In this document: piece after piece, positions 7,549 through 16,238 of the stretch
How the letters are laid out: each line of letters opens with the position of its first letter
How positions within the stretch are numbered: the first letter of the stretch is position 1
Source: an uncultured Methylocystaceae bacterium
GTDB taxonomy: Bacteria; Pseudomonadota; Alphaproteobacteria; Rhizobiales; Beijerinckiaceae
DNA: 55,300 nucleotides
Assembly: GCA_903870245.1 (NCBI GenBank)
Contig: CAIQCB010000050.1
Span: forward strand, 1-55,300
Direction: 5' to 3'
Position numbers and translations under genes: made by a program
The notes under the pieces: generated by a model
Told to the model about the DNA's origin: nothing
The model's input: only the letters and a program-made list of their open reading frames with translations
Databases searched by the model: none

Positions 7549-8892
7549 ATGTGGCGAATGTTCTTCGGGTTGGTTCTCCTGTCTCAAGCCATGTTAGGCT
7601 CAGGCGCCGCTTTGGCCCAATCGCCCGACTCGCCGCCGAGCGTTGCGGCTCCGCCGCCCGTTGCGCCGGCGACAACTGTTCCGCCGCAGCCGACAACCTC
7701 CGCCCCGGCGGCGTCGCCAGCTTCGTCGCCGCCTGCGACATCCGGCGGGCCGGAAGCGACGGCGACTCCGCAGGTCGTCGCGCCGAAACCGAAAAAGCCG
7801 GCGCCGCCACCCCGCGAACTGGCGTTGTCCGACGATCCGACCCCAACGCTGCAGCCGGAAACCTTTTTCACCACGGCTAAAGCCTCTGAGAGATATTTGC
7901 AGATTGTCGATCATGGCGGCTGGCCGAAAGTCGGCGCGTCGCTGAGCCCGGGCGCCAGGGGACCGGCGGTGGTCGCGCTGCGTCGGCGTCTCTCCGCCGA
8001 AGACGAAACGCTTCGCGACGTCTCCAAACCCTCATGGGACAATGAACTGACAGCCGCCGTGAAACGTTTCCAGTTTCGCATGGGGCTGAGGCAGACCGGC
8101 GTCGTCGCCGGGGCGACGCTGCGCGGACTCGATATTCCCGCCAATGTGCGGTTCCGGCAGCTCGCCTCCAGCGCGCAGCGGCTGGCCGGCGTCGAGTTTC
8201 CCTTCGGCCCCCGTTATATTGTCGTCAACATTCCCTCGACCAGCGTCGAGGCGGTGGATAACGACAGGGTAACGCGTCGTTACGCGGCGATTGTCGGCGA
8301 TCCCGAACATCATTCGCCCGAAGTGCAGGCGAAAGTCGTCGCAGTGAACATCAATCCGACCTGGACGGTGCCACAATCGATCATCAAGAACGAGATCGCG
8401 CCGAAAATGCTGCGCGACCCTTCCTATCTCACGCGCTCGAAAATTCGTGTCCTGAATGCACAGGGTAACGAGATTGATCCGCGCTCTGTCAACTGGACGA
8501 GTGAGCGCGCCGCCAACTATACCTTGCGTCAGGACTCAGGCGCCGGAAATTCGTTGGGCTCGATCCGTATTTCCATGCCCAATCCGCATTCGGTTTACAT
8601 GCACGACACGCCATCGCGTAATCTGTTCAATAAAGACTATCGTTTCCTCTCGCATGGATGCGTCAGGGTGCAAGGCGTTGTCGATCTTGCCGCTTGGTTG
8701 CTTGATGGTTCGCATGGCCCGTCTCTCGACAAGGCGGAGATCGACCGACGCATCGCACGTGGAGAGCGTGAGGAAGTGCGCCTTGCGCAATCTGTTCCGG
8801 TAATCTGGATTTACGCGACGGGATGGGCGTCTGCCGATGGAACGGTGCATTTCCGCGACGATGTCTACCATCTCGACGAAGTTGGCGAGTGA
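7549..8892 (+). CDS. L,D-transpeptidase (YkuD) with peptidoglycan-binding domain
   Basis: The product is 447 residues from ATG 7549, 8 bases after AAGG. An upstream TTG at 7528 is less likely. A signal peptide (FFGLVLLSQAML...ALAQ) is followed by about 65 residues of Pro/Ala-rich linker. Next comes a peptidoglycan-binding-1-type domain (GARGPAVVALRRRL ... TAAVKRFQFRMGL). The YkuD catalytic domain carries the HGCVR motif in FLSHGCVRVQG, whose cysteine forms the acyl-enzyme. It should make 3-3 or lipoprotein cross-links in periplasmic peptidoglycan, like the YcbB/LdtD type it resembles in domain order. The small DUF2905 gene starts 11 bases downstream and is probably co-transcribed. Confidence 0.92.
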   Translation: MWRMFFGLVLLSQAMLGSGAALAQSPDSPPSVAAPPPVAPATTVPPQPTTSAPAASPASSPPATSGGPEATATPQVVAPKPKKPAPPPRELALSDDPTPTLQPETFFTTAKASERYLQIVDHGGWPKVGASLSPGARGPAVVALRRRLSAEDETLRDVSKPSWDNELTAAVKRFQFRMGLRQTGVVAGATLRGLDIPANVRFRQLASSAQRLAGVEFPFGPRYIVVNIPSTSVEAVDNDRVTRRYAAIVGDPEHHSPEVQAKVVAVNINPTWTVPQSIIKNEIAPKMLRDPSYLTRSKIRVLNAQGNEIDPRSVNWTSERAANYTLRQDSGAGNSLGSIRISMPNPHSVYMHDTPSRNLFNKDYRFLSHGCVRVQGVVDLAAWLLDGSHGPSLDKAEIDRRIARGEREEVRLAQSVPVIWIYATGWASADGTVHFRDDVYHLDEVGE

Positions 8893-8903
8893 GGCCAAGG
8901 ACA

Positions 8904-9104
8904 ATGTCCAGGATGTTGATACTGGCCGGGGTCGCCCTGATCGTCGCAGGCTTGCTCTGGTCTGTCGCCGAACGTTTTGGTCTTGGGCGCCTTCCCGGCG
9001 ACATTGCAATCGAGCGCGGGAATGTTCGTTTTTATTTTCCCCTCACAACCTCAATACTGATCAGCGCCATACTGAGCGTGCTGGTCTGGTTTTTTCGGCG
9101 CTGA
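8904..9104 (+). CDS. DUF2905 family small membrane protein
   Basis: The product is 66 residues with two membrane helices (MLILAGVALIVAGLLW near the N-terminus, ILISAILSVLVWFF at the C-terminus). They flank the family signature GRLPGDIAIERGNVRFYFP. DUF2905 proteins are widespread and uncharacterised. The gene follows the L,D-transpeptidase by 11 bases with AAGGACA as a plausible ribosome binding site. It converges with the ABC permease gene 2 bases away. Confidence 0.85.
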   Translation: MSRMLILAGVALIVAGLLWSVAERFGLGRLPGDIAIERGNVRFYFPLTTSILISAILSVLVWFFRR

Positions 9105-9106
9105 AG

Positions 9107-9892
9107 TCAAATCGACCGGTCACGGGCGCTCTCATGCCAGTTGCGCAAGAGTAGATGTGAAAGCCAAGCCAGGGCGCCATAAATCGCGATGCCGCTCAGC
9201 GAGATCAGCGCGAGGGCGGCGAACATGCGAGGCACGTCGAGCCTAAATCCAGCCTCGACGATCCTGAACGCCAGACCCGATCCCTGACCCGAGGCGCCCG
9301 CAGCAAGCTCTGCAACTATGGCGCCGATCAGCGCCAGGCCGCCCCCTGTTCTGACTCCCGCAAGAAACTGCGGCAGCGCCGATGGCAGTCGCAGGTAAAT
9401 CAGTTTTTGCCAGCCTGTGGCGTGATACAGGTCGAAGACGTCCTGCAGACCATGATCGACCGAGGCCAGACCCAATGCCGTATTGGAGAGAATTGGGAAA
9501 AAAGCGACAAGAAAGGCGCAGACCAGAACGGCTGTCTGAGGCGTCAGATAGATCAGCAGTAAAGGCGCGATTGCGATGATTGGAGTCACCTGTAAAACGA
9601 TGGCGAAGGGCATCAGCGCGCGCTCCAGCCATTTCGATTGCGAGAGCAACAGCGCCAAAGCCACCGCGCCTATAGTGGCGGCGACAAGCGCTTCCAGCGT
9701 CACGCCGAGCGTCACCGCCAGGGAAGGCAGCAACACGCTGCGATCCTCCATAAGTTTTGCAGCGATAGCGCTTGGCGCCGGTAAAATATAGGGAGGTATG
9801 CTTTTGATGCGCACAATCGCCTCCCACGCCGCAAGCGTGAGAAGAAACACAAAAAGGGGAATGAGCGCCTCGCGCCATTTGCTTGCGGTCAT
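9107..9892 (-). CDS. ABC transporter permease (NitT/TauT/SsuC type)
   Basis: The product is 261 residues with about six membrane helices. The binding-protein-dependent permease EAA-type loop appears around YHATGWQKLIYLRLPSALP, which contacts the ATPase. It forms the membrane part of the importer with the two genes upstream; its ATG overlaps the ATPase stop codon (ATGA at 9889-9892). The family covers nitrate, sulfonate, taurine and thiamine-precursor uptake. The substrate is not deducible from the permease. It converges with the DUF2905 gene. Confidence 0.9.
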   Translation of the reverse strand: MTASKWREALIPLFVFLLTLAAWEAIVRIKSIPPYILPAPSAIAAKLMEDRSVLLPSLAVTLGVTLEALVAATIGAVALALLLSQSKWLERALMPFAIVLQVTPIIAIAPLLLIYLTPQTAVLVCAFLVAFFPILSNTALGLASVDHGLQDVFDLYHATGWQKLIYLRLPSALPQFLAGVRTGGGLALIGAIVAELAAGASGQGSGLAFRIVEAGFRLDVPRMFAALALISLSGIAIYGALAWLSHLLLRNWHESARDRSI

Positions 9893-10668
9893 ATCTCCGC
9901 GTATCCGATCTGTTGGTCAGTAGCCTCTCTCAGAGCCAGAGAGGCGCGACGGCAAATATCCGCGAACGTGGGGGTATGCCGGAAATCAGCCGTGCGCTGC
10001 AGACCGGGATCGATGGCGATCTCGTCGATCTTCTCGCCTTTTCGTCGCGACATGACGACGATGCGGCTGGACAGATAGGCGCTCTCGAAGACGGAATGAG
10101 TGACAAAAACGATTGTCGCTTTCAATTCCAGTTGTAACTCCAGCAATTCGTCATTGAGACGAAATCGCGTCACCTCGTCGAGCGCAGCGAAAGGTTCGTC
10201 CATGAGGATTACGTTTGGAACAGTTGCGAGAGCGCGAGCGATGGCGCAACGCATTTTCATGCCGCCAGAGAGTTCGCGCGGCAGGGCGTCAGCGAAATCG
10301 CTCAGTCCGACCTGTCTCAGCGCCTGACGAACCTGCGGTCCGGCGCTGTCCCGGCTGGCCCCGGCCAGGCGCAAAGGCAGATAGACATTATCGAAAACAC
10401 TGGCCCATGGCATGAGCGTCGGCTCTTGAAAAACGACGCCAAGATTTTTGCGTCGTTCCGGACTGGACCAGACTATCCGCCCGGAAGTTGGCGAAGCGAG
10501 GCCGGCGATCAATCGTAATACTGTAGATTTTCCACAGCCGGAGGGGCCGAGCAAGGTCAGCGTCTCGCCTGACCGCACATTGAGATCGAAACCCTCGATC
10601 GCCACATGTCCATTGTCGTAGGTCTTGCCGACCTGCTGCAACGATATCAGCGGCTCGTCGTAGGTCAT
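9889..10668 (-). CDS. ABC transporter ATP-binding protein (NitT/TauT/SsuB type)
   Basis: The product is 259 residues from ATG 10668, with AGGACA upstream. A longer frame runs back into the preceding gene and is not needed. Walker A is GPSGCGKST, the Q-loop is VFQEPTLMPW, the signature is LSGGMKMRCAIARAL, and Walker B is NVILMDEPFAALDE. The switch histidine is in VFVTHSVFESA. It powers the importer whose binding protein ends 4 bases upstream and whose permease start overlaps its stop. All three genes form one translationally tight unit. Confidence 0.93.
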   Translation of the reverse strand: MTYDEPLISLQQVGKTYDNGHVAIEGFDLNVRSGETLTLLGPSGCGKSTVLRLIAGLASPTSGRIVWSSPERRKNLGVVFQEPTLMPWASVFDNVYLPLRLAGASRDSAGPQVRQALRQVGLSDFADALPRELSGGMKMRCAIARALATVPNVILMDEPFAALDEVTRFRLNDELLELQLELKATIVFVTHSVFESAYLSSRIVVMSRRKGEKIDEIAIDPGLQRTADFRHTPTFADICRRASLALREATDQQIGYAEI

Positions 10669-10672
10669 CCGT

Positions 10673-11677
10673 TCATTGTCCTGAAGCAGGCTGGAGCCCG
10701 ACTTTCTTGCCGATGAATCGCAGGGTGTAGCCTTTTTTGTAATCGATGCCGGCTGGCAAAACGCCAACGTCGACCATCTTCTTGTAATAAGCAGCGAAGC
10801 GTGCGTCGTTCATCGCGCCGATGCCCTGGTTTACGGCGTCGCCGGAATCGATGATTCCATGTTCGCGGATTGAGGCGATAGAATAGGCGAGCTGCCCGTC
10901 GGTCATTTCGGGATTGTCGCGCTTGATCGCCGCGTTTGCGGCTGCGTTGTCGCCATGCAGATAATGATACCAGCCGATGATCGACGCATCGACGAAGCGT
11001 TGAACGAGGTCGGGATTTTTTTCGATCAGGTCGGCGCGGGTTTCGATGGTCGTTCCGTAACTGTCGTAACCGTAATCGATGAGGCGGAAGATATTTGGCT
11101 TGAAGCCGCCCTGAGTTTCGATAGCGTAGGGCTCTGAGGTCAAATAGGCCTGTTGTATGGATTTTTTATCGGCGATGAAGGGCGCCGAGTTAAAAGTATA
11201 GGTTCTTACTTTTTCGTCGCGGAACCCGTGGGCGCTCTTCAGCCAGCGCCATGCCGAGACCAGAAAACTGCTCGAGACGTAAGCGTTCGCCTTGGTCAAA
11301 TCCTCAAAATGGTCAAGCCCTTCGCCCGGATGCGACATCAGCGCAATCGGCTCGAACTGAAAAATGCCGGCGACCGCGACGATCGGCGCATTTTGCCGAA
11401 CGGCCTCGAAAATCTGCATGGAATTCGAGCCGAGGGCGAAATCGACGCGCCCGGCGGCAAGCAGAATTTGCGAATTGAGTTGCGGTCCGCCTTGTTGCAG
11501 CTCCACGAGGATTCCGTAACGCGCATAGGTGCCGTCCATGATCGCCTGATAAAATCCGCCATGTTCAGCCTCCGCTCGCCAATTGGTGATGAGGCGAACC
11601 TTGTCAAGCGCCAGCGCCATCGGCGGCAATATCAGCGACATCATCAAAGCGATAATAAGCGCGTAGATTCTGTTCAT
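10673..11677 (-). CDS. ABC transporter substrate-binding protein (NMT1/THI5-like)
   Basis: The product is 334 residues with a signal peptide (MNRIYALIIALMMSLILPPM, cut after ALA). The mature part begins VRLITNWRAEAEHGGFYQAI. That pattern, Trp/Arg then EHGGFY, is characteristic of NMT1/THI5-like periplasmic binding proteins, which bind pyrimidine thiamine precursors, sulfonates, nitrate or related ligands. The recurrent QxGGPQ and VDFALGSN segments form the expected ligand cleft. I favour a small heterocyclic or organosulfur ligand but cannot choose. The gene lies 44 bases behind the TldE-like gene on the same strand, so the importer may be expressed together with the TldD/TldE pair. Confidence 0.88.
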   Translation of the reverse strand: MNRIYALIIALMMSLILPPMALALDKVRLITNWRAEAEHGGFYQAIMDGTYARYGILVELQQGGPQLNSQILLAAGRVDFALGSNSMQIFEAVRQNAPIVAVAGIFQFEPIALMSHPGEGLDHFEDLTKANAYVSSSFLVSAWRWLKSAHGFRDEKVRTYTFNSAPFIADKKSIQQAYLTSEPYAIETQGGFKPNIFRLIDYGYDSYGTTIETRADLIEKNPDLVQRFVDASIIGWYHYLHGDNAAANAAIKRDNPEMTDGQLAYSIASIREHGIIDSGDAVNQGIGAMNDARFAAYYKKMVDVGVLPAGIDYKKGYTLRFIGKKVGLQPASGQ

Positions 11678-11721
11678 AAGGCGATATCCTTGAAACGCCT
11701 CCGGTTAGACTGACTTCCGGA

Positions 11722-13053
11722 TCAAATGCCACTTGATCTTGAGGAAAAATTGAACGCATCAACCATGATCGGAGGCGCCGCCGGCGCACCATCGCCCGCG
11801 GCCCGCCAGGTGCGTTCTGTCGGGCCGATAGCGGTCAGACGCGAGAACAAAGCGCCAAGACGCTGATTGAACCGCATGTTACGAACCGGCGCGACAATTC
11901 GACCGTTTTCGACAAGAAAGTTTCCGTCGCGGGTCAGGCCGGTGAGCAGAAGCGATTTCGGCTCCACCATATTGGTGTACCAGAGCCGGGTAATGAGTAC
12001 GCCACGCTTGGTCGATCGGATCATCTCTTCGCGGGTTGTCGCGCCGCCATCTACGATAAAGTTATGACCATAGGGGACTGGCTCGGCCTGGGTCTTTTGC
12101 GCCCAGACGCGCGATCTGCGCAAAGTTCTGGCCACGCCTCCTTCGATAAAGGCGCGTTTGCGGTGCGGGAGGCCTTCATGATCGAAAGCCCCCTCCGGCG
12201 CGAGCTTGTCGTTCGGATCGATCCGTATGGTGAATTTGGGATCGAAGAGATTTTCTCCGATCAGCGTACCCCCGCCAGGTTTTGAGAAATAGCTGCGGCC
12301 TTCCTCGGCGGCGCGGGCGTCCATCGCGCCGAGCAGCCAGAGAGCCAATTCCGCCGTCGCCTCCGGCTCGAGAATGACTGTGTAGAGGCCAGGCTCCAGA
12401 TCAATCGGCTCGGCGCTCCAGGCCGCTTTCTCGCAGGCGCGCTGACCCACGTTTCGCGCATCGAGACGGGCAGGGCGGTAATCATGCGCCCCGGCCCAAC
12501 CCGACCATGCGTCAGCGCGATTGCGCGCCGTGACCGAAAGATCGATTTCGCTGCGTGGTTCGTAGGCGAAAAGCCCGGCGCTTGTCGCCAGCGCCTCGAA
12601 ACGCAGGGCGCTGTTTGCGCAACCAAAGGCTTCGACTTCAAGGCGAGCGCTTTCATCAATGGCCTGCCTGGCTTGCGCCGCCAGCGAGTCAAGTTTCAGT
12701 CCGGATGTCTGGGCTTCGTATCTGTTGGTCGCTTCAAAAGTCTGGGGTCCCAGCGGCGGCGTGTAGTCGGGATCGATCGGCAACATCGCGGCAAGCTCTT
12801 CGGAACGTTGCACCGCCGCCGTCAGGGCGTCGTCATCGATGCGGGTGGTGGTCACCGATCCTATGCGTCCGCCGATATGTGAGGATATCCTGAGTCTCAA
12901 CTGCGACGCAGTGAGATTTGTCGTTGCGCTTCCGCGTGCAAAACGCAAGCTGTTATCCTCGCCGCCGTCGATCCTGACGACGCAGGCATGGGCGGAGGAG
13001 CGCGATAAGATTCTCTCGGCGAGGGTTTTCGCCTCGCTGGCTGACAGGAACAT
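11722..13053 (-). CDS. TldE/PmbA-like (TldD-related) protein
   Basis: The product is 443 residues, close to the usual length of PmbA/TldE. It has the family layout: an N-terminal alpha/beta domain (LRLRISSHIGGRIGSVTTT) and a C-terminal beta-barrel half with ALWLLGAMDARAAEEGRS. No HExxxH motif is present, as expected for the non-catalytic E subunit. In known systems TldD and TldE form a heterodimer in which TldD carries zinc and cleaves unfolded peptides threaded into the complex (microcin B17 maturation, CcdA degradation). It follows the TldD-like gene by 3 bases. The pair looks like the divergent TldD-related subfamily rather than the canonical E. coli pair. Confidence 0.85.
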   Translation of the reverse strand: MFLSASEAKTLAERILSRSSAHACVVRIDGGEDNSLRFARGSATTNLTASQLRLRISSHIGGRIGSVTTTRIDDDALTAAVQRSEELAAMLPIDPDYTPPLGPQTFEATNRYEAQTSGLKLDSLAAQARQAIDESARLEVEAFGCANSALRFEALATSAGLFAYEPRSEIDLSVTARNRADAWSGWAGAHDYRPARLDARNVGQRACEKAAWSAEPIDLEPGLYTVILEPEATAELALWLLGAMDARAAEEGRSYFSKPGGGTLIGENLFDPKFTIRIDPNDKLAPEGAFDHEGLPHRKRAFIEGGVARTLRRSRVWAQKTQAEPVPYGHNFIVDGGATTREEMIRSTKRGVLITRLWYTNMVEPKSLLLTGLTRDGNFLVENGRIVAPVRNMRFNQRLGALFSRLTAIGPTERTWRAAGDGAPAAPPIMVDAFNFSSRSSGI

Positions 13054-13056
13054 GGG

Positions 13057-14532
13057 TCAGCCGTCGTTGCTTGTGTTCAATACGCGAATGTTTCGAAAAC
13101 GCGCTGGCGGCGCACCGTGCGAAACGGGAGCCAGTTGAACCGGCTCCGCCTTACCGCATGTGAAGGTGCCGTCGAGATGGTAGGTGGCGGCGTCGCCAAG
13201 ACCGTCAAGGGCGCTCCAGAATTGCGTGGTGCGACCCTGATAGGCGACGTCGCGCAACAATTCGCCCCGCTTCCCGTTTTTGATTTCGTAAAAGAGCTGT
13301 CCGCCGAACTGAAAGTTGTCACGTTGTTGATCGATGCTCCAACTCCCGGCGCCGACGACGTAAACGCCATTCTCGACATCGGCGAAAAGATCGTCGAGCG
13401 AACATTCTTCCGGATTGGGCCGCAGCGAGATATTTGGCATGCGCTGTATAGGAAAGGCGGTTGGACTGTCGGCGTAGGCGCAGCCGTTTGAGGCGGGCAG
13501 GCCAATCAGATGCGCCTGACCCAGGGCCATCTGGAAATTCCTGAAGACTCCATTTTCGACAATGGGAAACTCGGCGGAATCCGCCGGCGCGCCATCATCA
13601 TCATAGCCGATGGTGGAGAGGCCGCCGGGCTGCGAGCGGTCGGCGACTATGGTCATTAGTTCGGAGCCGAAGCGTAATTCGTTCAGCATGTGCGGCTTGA
13701 CGAAAGATGTGCCGGCAAAATTGGCCTCCCATCCGAGCGCCCGGTCGAGTTCGGTCGAATGGCCGACCGTTTCGTGAATAGTAAGCCAGAGATTGCTGGG
13801 ATCGATAACAAGATCGCAGTCGCCGGGCGTTACAGGCTTGGCGGTAAGTTTGGCGCGCGCTTGCGCCCCGGCTTGCGACGCTTCTTCGATAAGTCCGGCG
13901 TTTTCTAAATACTCCCAGCCAGCGCCGCGCGCCGGGGTCAGGCTATCGCGCGTGGCGACTCTCCCCGCGGCGCGATCAATGGCGACGGCGGTGAAGGAGG
14001 GCGCGAGACGCGTCCGGGTTTGCGCGATGCGCGCGCCGAAACTGTTGGCGAAAAAACGTTCTTCTCGCGCAATCGAGAGCGAAGCGGTGCAAAAATCGGC
14101 GCCGGCGTCACGCGCGCTGGCGCAGATGGCGAGCAGCAAATCGGCCTTGCGGCTGGCGTCGACGGCAAAAGGGTCCTTCGCCATCGGCATGATCCATTCG
14201 GCCTCATGCGCGGGCAATTGCTCCAACTCGATGGGTTGTTTCTGGATCGAACGCATGGCGCGGGCGTTATCGAGCGCGCGGAGGGCGCCAACACGCAGCG
14301 ACTCGGAATCCAGACGTTGGGCCCCGTAAAATCCCCAGGCGCCATCGATCAGAACACGGAAGCCGAAGCCCTCTGTGAGTCTTTCGTCGAAATTTTCCAG
14401 TCGCGCGTCGCGGGCGAAGGAGAATTCGCGCCTTGTTTCTCCCAAACGTATGTCCGCATAGGTCGCGCCGGCGCGTTTGGCCGTCGTCAGGGTGAGTTCG
14501 GCGAGGTCGGCCAGCAGCGCGCGGTCAAGCAT
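13057..14532 (-). CDS. TldD-like zinc metallopeptidase
   Basis: The product is 491 residues if started at ATG 14532 (MLDRALLADLAELTLTTAKR). An upstream start would overlap the pseudouridine synthase and add low-complexity sequence. The zinc motif is HETVGHSTELDR near residue 255 (HExxxH). The glycine-rich segments GLSTIGYDDDG and FQFGGQLFYEIKNGK are also typical. The HETxGHxTELDRALG form differs from E. coli TldD (HEAIGHxLE), so this belongs to the second TldD subfamily. It should act with the TldE-like protein encoded 3 bases downstream. The native peptide substrate is unknown. Confidence 0.87.
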   Translation of the reverse strand: MLDRALLADLAELTLTTAKRAGATYADIRLGETRREFSFARDARLENFDERLTEGFGFRVLIDGAWGFYGAQRLDSESLRVGALRALDNARAMRSIQKQPIELEQLPAHEAEWIMPMAKDPFAVDASRKADLLLAICASARDAGADFCTASLSIAREERFFANSFGARIAQTRTRLAPSFTAVAIDRAAGRVATRDSLTPARGAGWEYLENAGLIEEASQAGAQARAKLTAKPVTPGDCDLVIDPSNLWLTIHETVGHSTELDRALGWEANFAGTSFVKPHMLNELRFGSELMTIVADRSQPGGLSTIGYDDDGAPADSAEFPIVENGVFRNFQMALGQAHLIGLPASNGCAYADSPTAFPIQRMPNISLRPNPEECSLDDLFADVENGVYVVGAGSWSIDQQRDNFQFGGQLFYEIKNGKRGELLRDVAYQGRTTQFWSALDGLGDAATYHLDGTFTCGKAEPVQLAPVSHGAPPARFRNIRVLNTSNDG

Positions 14533-14563
14533 CAGGCGCGCTCCGCCGGCTGCCGCAGATCGT

Positions 14564-15343
14564 TCATGGGCGTCGAGAGGTCGGGGCGAGGGGTTCGTGC
14601 TTGGCGTCATGCTGCATGTTGGGCTGTTCGTCATTGTTTTGCAAATCGGGCGTCAGACCGCACAAGGCAAGGGCGTCGCGCATGTGCGCCGGCACAGGCG
14701 CCTCGGCGCGCACCGGCGGCTTGCCGTCCTGAAGGGGCACGACAACGGCGCGGGCGTGGAGATGGAGCGGCGGCGCTCCTTCGTTCCTGCCATCGTTCCT
14801 GGTATGACCGTAAATAGGATCGCCGAGCAGCGGCCAGCCCATGGCCCGCGCATGAACGCGAATTTGATGCGTGCGACCCGTGTGCGGCGTGAATTCCATC
14901 AGGGCCAGTCGCTCGTCTGCGCTGCGACCAATCCGTCGCCAGCCGGTTCTGGCCGGCAAGCCCTGCGGATCGGGACGCATCCACCAGCCGCGGGTCGCGT
15001 CGAGACGGCCAAGCGCCAGATCGATCTCCCCTTCGTCCTCCTCCGGCTGGCCCTCGACAACGGCCCAATAGGTCTTGGCGATCCTTCCAGACTTGAAGAG
15101 TTTGCCTAGCCTGTCGAGCGCCTTGCGATGACGACCCAGCACCAGGCAGCCGGAGGTGTCGCGGTCGAGTCGATGGGCAAGCGCCGGAGGGCGCGGCAAG
15201 CCAAAGCGCAGCGGATCAAAAGCGTCCTCCAGACACGGGCCGCCTTTGGGGCCGCGATGTACGGCGACGCCGGCGGGTTTATCGATTATCAGCATCAACC
15301 CGTCGCGATGCAGTAGTCTGGGTAGAAGATCGAGCGCTGTCAT
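14564..15343 (-). CDS. RluA-family RNA pseudouridine synthase
   Basis: The product is 259 residues from ATG 15343. The frame stays open far upstream but without plausible sequence. The catalytic motif HRLDRDTSGCLVLGR holds the nucleophilic aspartate. The second conserved block is FTPHTGRTHQIRVHARAMGW, and LLGDPIYG follows. The enzyme converts uridine to pseudouridine in rRNA or tRNA. Which site it modifies is not determinable; the short form without an S4 domain resembles RluA-type enzymes. It is the first gene of a minus-strand run that continues through tldD- and tldE-like genes and the ABC importer. The next start is 31 bases away. Confidence 0.9.
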   Translation of the reverse strand: MTALDLLPRLLHRDGLMLIIDKPAGVAVHRGPKGGPCLEDAFDPLRFGLPRPPALAHRLDRDTSGCLVLGRHRKALDRLGKLFKSGRIAKTYWAVVEGQPEEDEGEIDLALGRLDATRGWWMRPDPQGLPARTGWRRIGRSADERLALMEFTPHTGRTHQIRVHARAMGWPLLGDPIYGHTRNDGRNEGAPPLHLHARAVVVPLQDGKPPVRAEAPVPAHMRDALALCGLTPDLQNNDEQPNMQHDAKHEPLAPTSRRP

Positions 15344-15421
15344 AACGGACAGATTAGCAAAAAAACGCCGCAGACGACCGCTCTCGGCTGTTAAAAGGCA
15401 CACAATTTGATAGGGAGACAC

Positions 15422-16225
15422 ATGATTTCTATTTCCTCCCCCACCGAAAGGCTGCGCCTTCACATCTCTGACGGCGTTGCGCGCCTTCTCATCGACAATG
15501 GGGCGCGTCGTAACGCCATTGATATCGGCATGTGGCGCGCCATCCCGTCCTTGATGGCGGCGCTGGCGACCCGCGATGATGTCAGGGTTTTGATTGTCTC
15601 CGGCGCCCAGGGCCTGCCCTTTTGCTCGGGGGCGGATATTTCGGAATTCGCCACCGTGCGCGCCACCAGCGTCGGGGCCGCCGCCTATGAAGCCGCCAAC
15701 ACCGCCGCCTTCGACGCGATCTCCGCCTTGCCGTTTCCAACCATCGCCGCCATTTCGGGCTTCTGCATGGGGGGCGGCATGGGCATCGCCTGCGCCTGCG
15801 ATTTGCGTGTGGCTGCGACTGACGCCGTCTTCGCGATCCCGGCAGCGCGTCTCGGCGTCGGTTATCCGCCCCGCGCCATGCGCTACGTGGTGGCGGCGGT
15901 CGGAGCCCAGCGCGCCTTCGAGATGTTTTTCACCGCCCGCCGGCTCACGGCGCAGGAAGCGTTGCAAGCCGGATTGCTGGCTCATGTCTACCCCAGCGAG
16001 ACTGTCGACGGCGCGGTCGACGATCTCGCCGCGACCATCGCTCGCAATGCGCCGCTTACCCTGAAGGCGGCCAAAGCGTCGATCCGGGCGACGATCGGAC
16101 TCCCCGGGGCGCCGTCGAGAGAAGAGTGTGAAGCCTTAGCGCTGGCCTGTTTCGACAGCGCCGACTTCACCGAAGGACGCAGCGCATTTTTGGAGAAACG
16201 CACGCCGGCGTTCAGGGGGCGGTGA
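15422..16225 (+). CDS. Enoyl-CoA hydratase/isomerase family protein
   Basis: The product is 267 residues from ATG 15422, 3 bases after AGGGAGA. The crotonase fold is clear: FCSGADISEFATV supplies the first oxyanion-hole segment, and AISGFCMGGGMGIACACDLRVA supplies the second. Conserved catalytic acids of true hydratases are not obvious: the segment after the second motif reads FAIPAARLGVGYPP, so it could be an isomerase or another crotonase. Pathway context is missing. It is divergent from the pseudouridine synthase gene (78 bases apart) and convergent with the FkbM methyltransferase gene. Confidence 0.88.
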   Translation: MISISSPTERLRLHISDGVARLLIDNGARRNAIDIGMWRAIPSLMAALATRDDVRVLIVSGAQGLPFCSGADISEFATVRATSVGAAAYEAANTAAFDAISALPFPTIAAISGFCMGGGMGIACACDLRVAATDAVFAIPAARLGVGYPPRAMRYVVAAVGAQRAFEMFFTARRLTAQEALQAGLLAHVYPSETVDGAVDDLAATIARNAPLTLKAAKASIRATIGLPGAPSREECEALALACFDSADFTEGRSAFLEKRTPAFRGR

Positions 16226-16238
16226 GGATGGATCGGCG

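Noticed and set aside
14020-14817. A 265-codon open frame on the plus strand opposite the TldD-like and RluA-type genes
   Set aside because: It spans two recognised minus-strand genes and its sequence is low-complexity Arg/Gly; no homology-like motif is seen.
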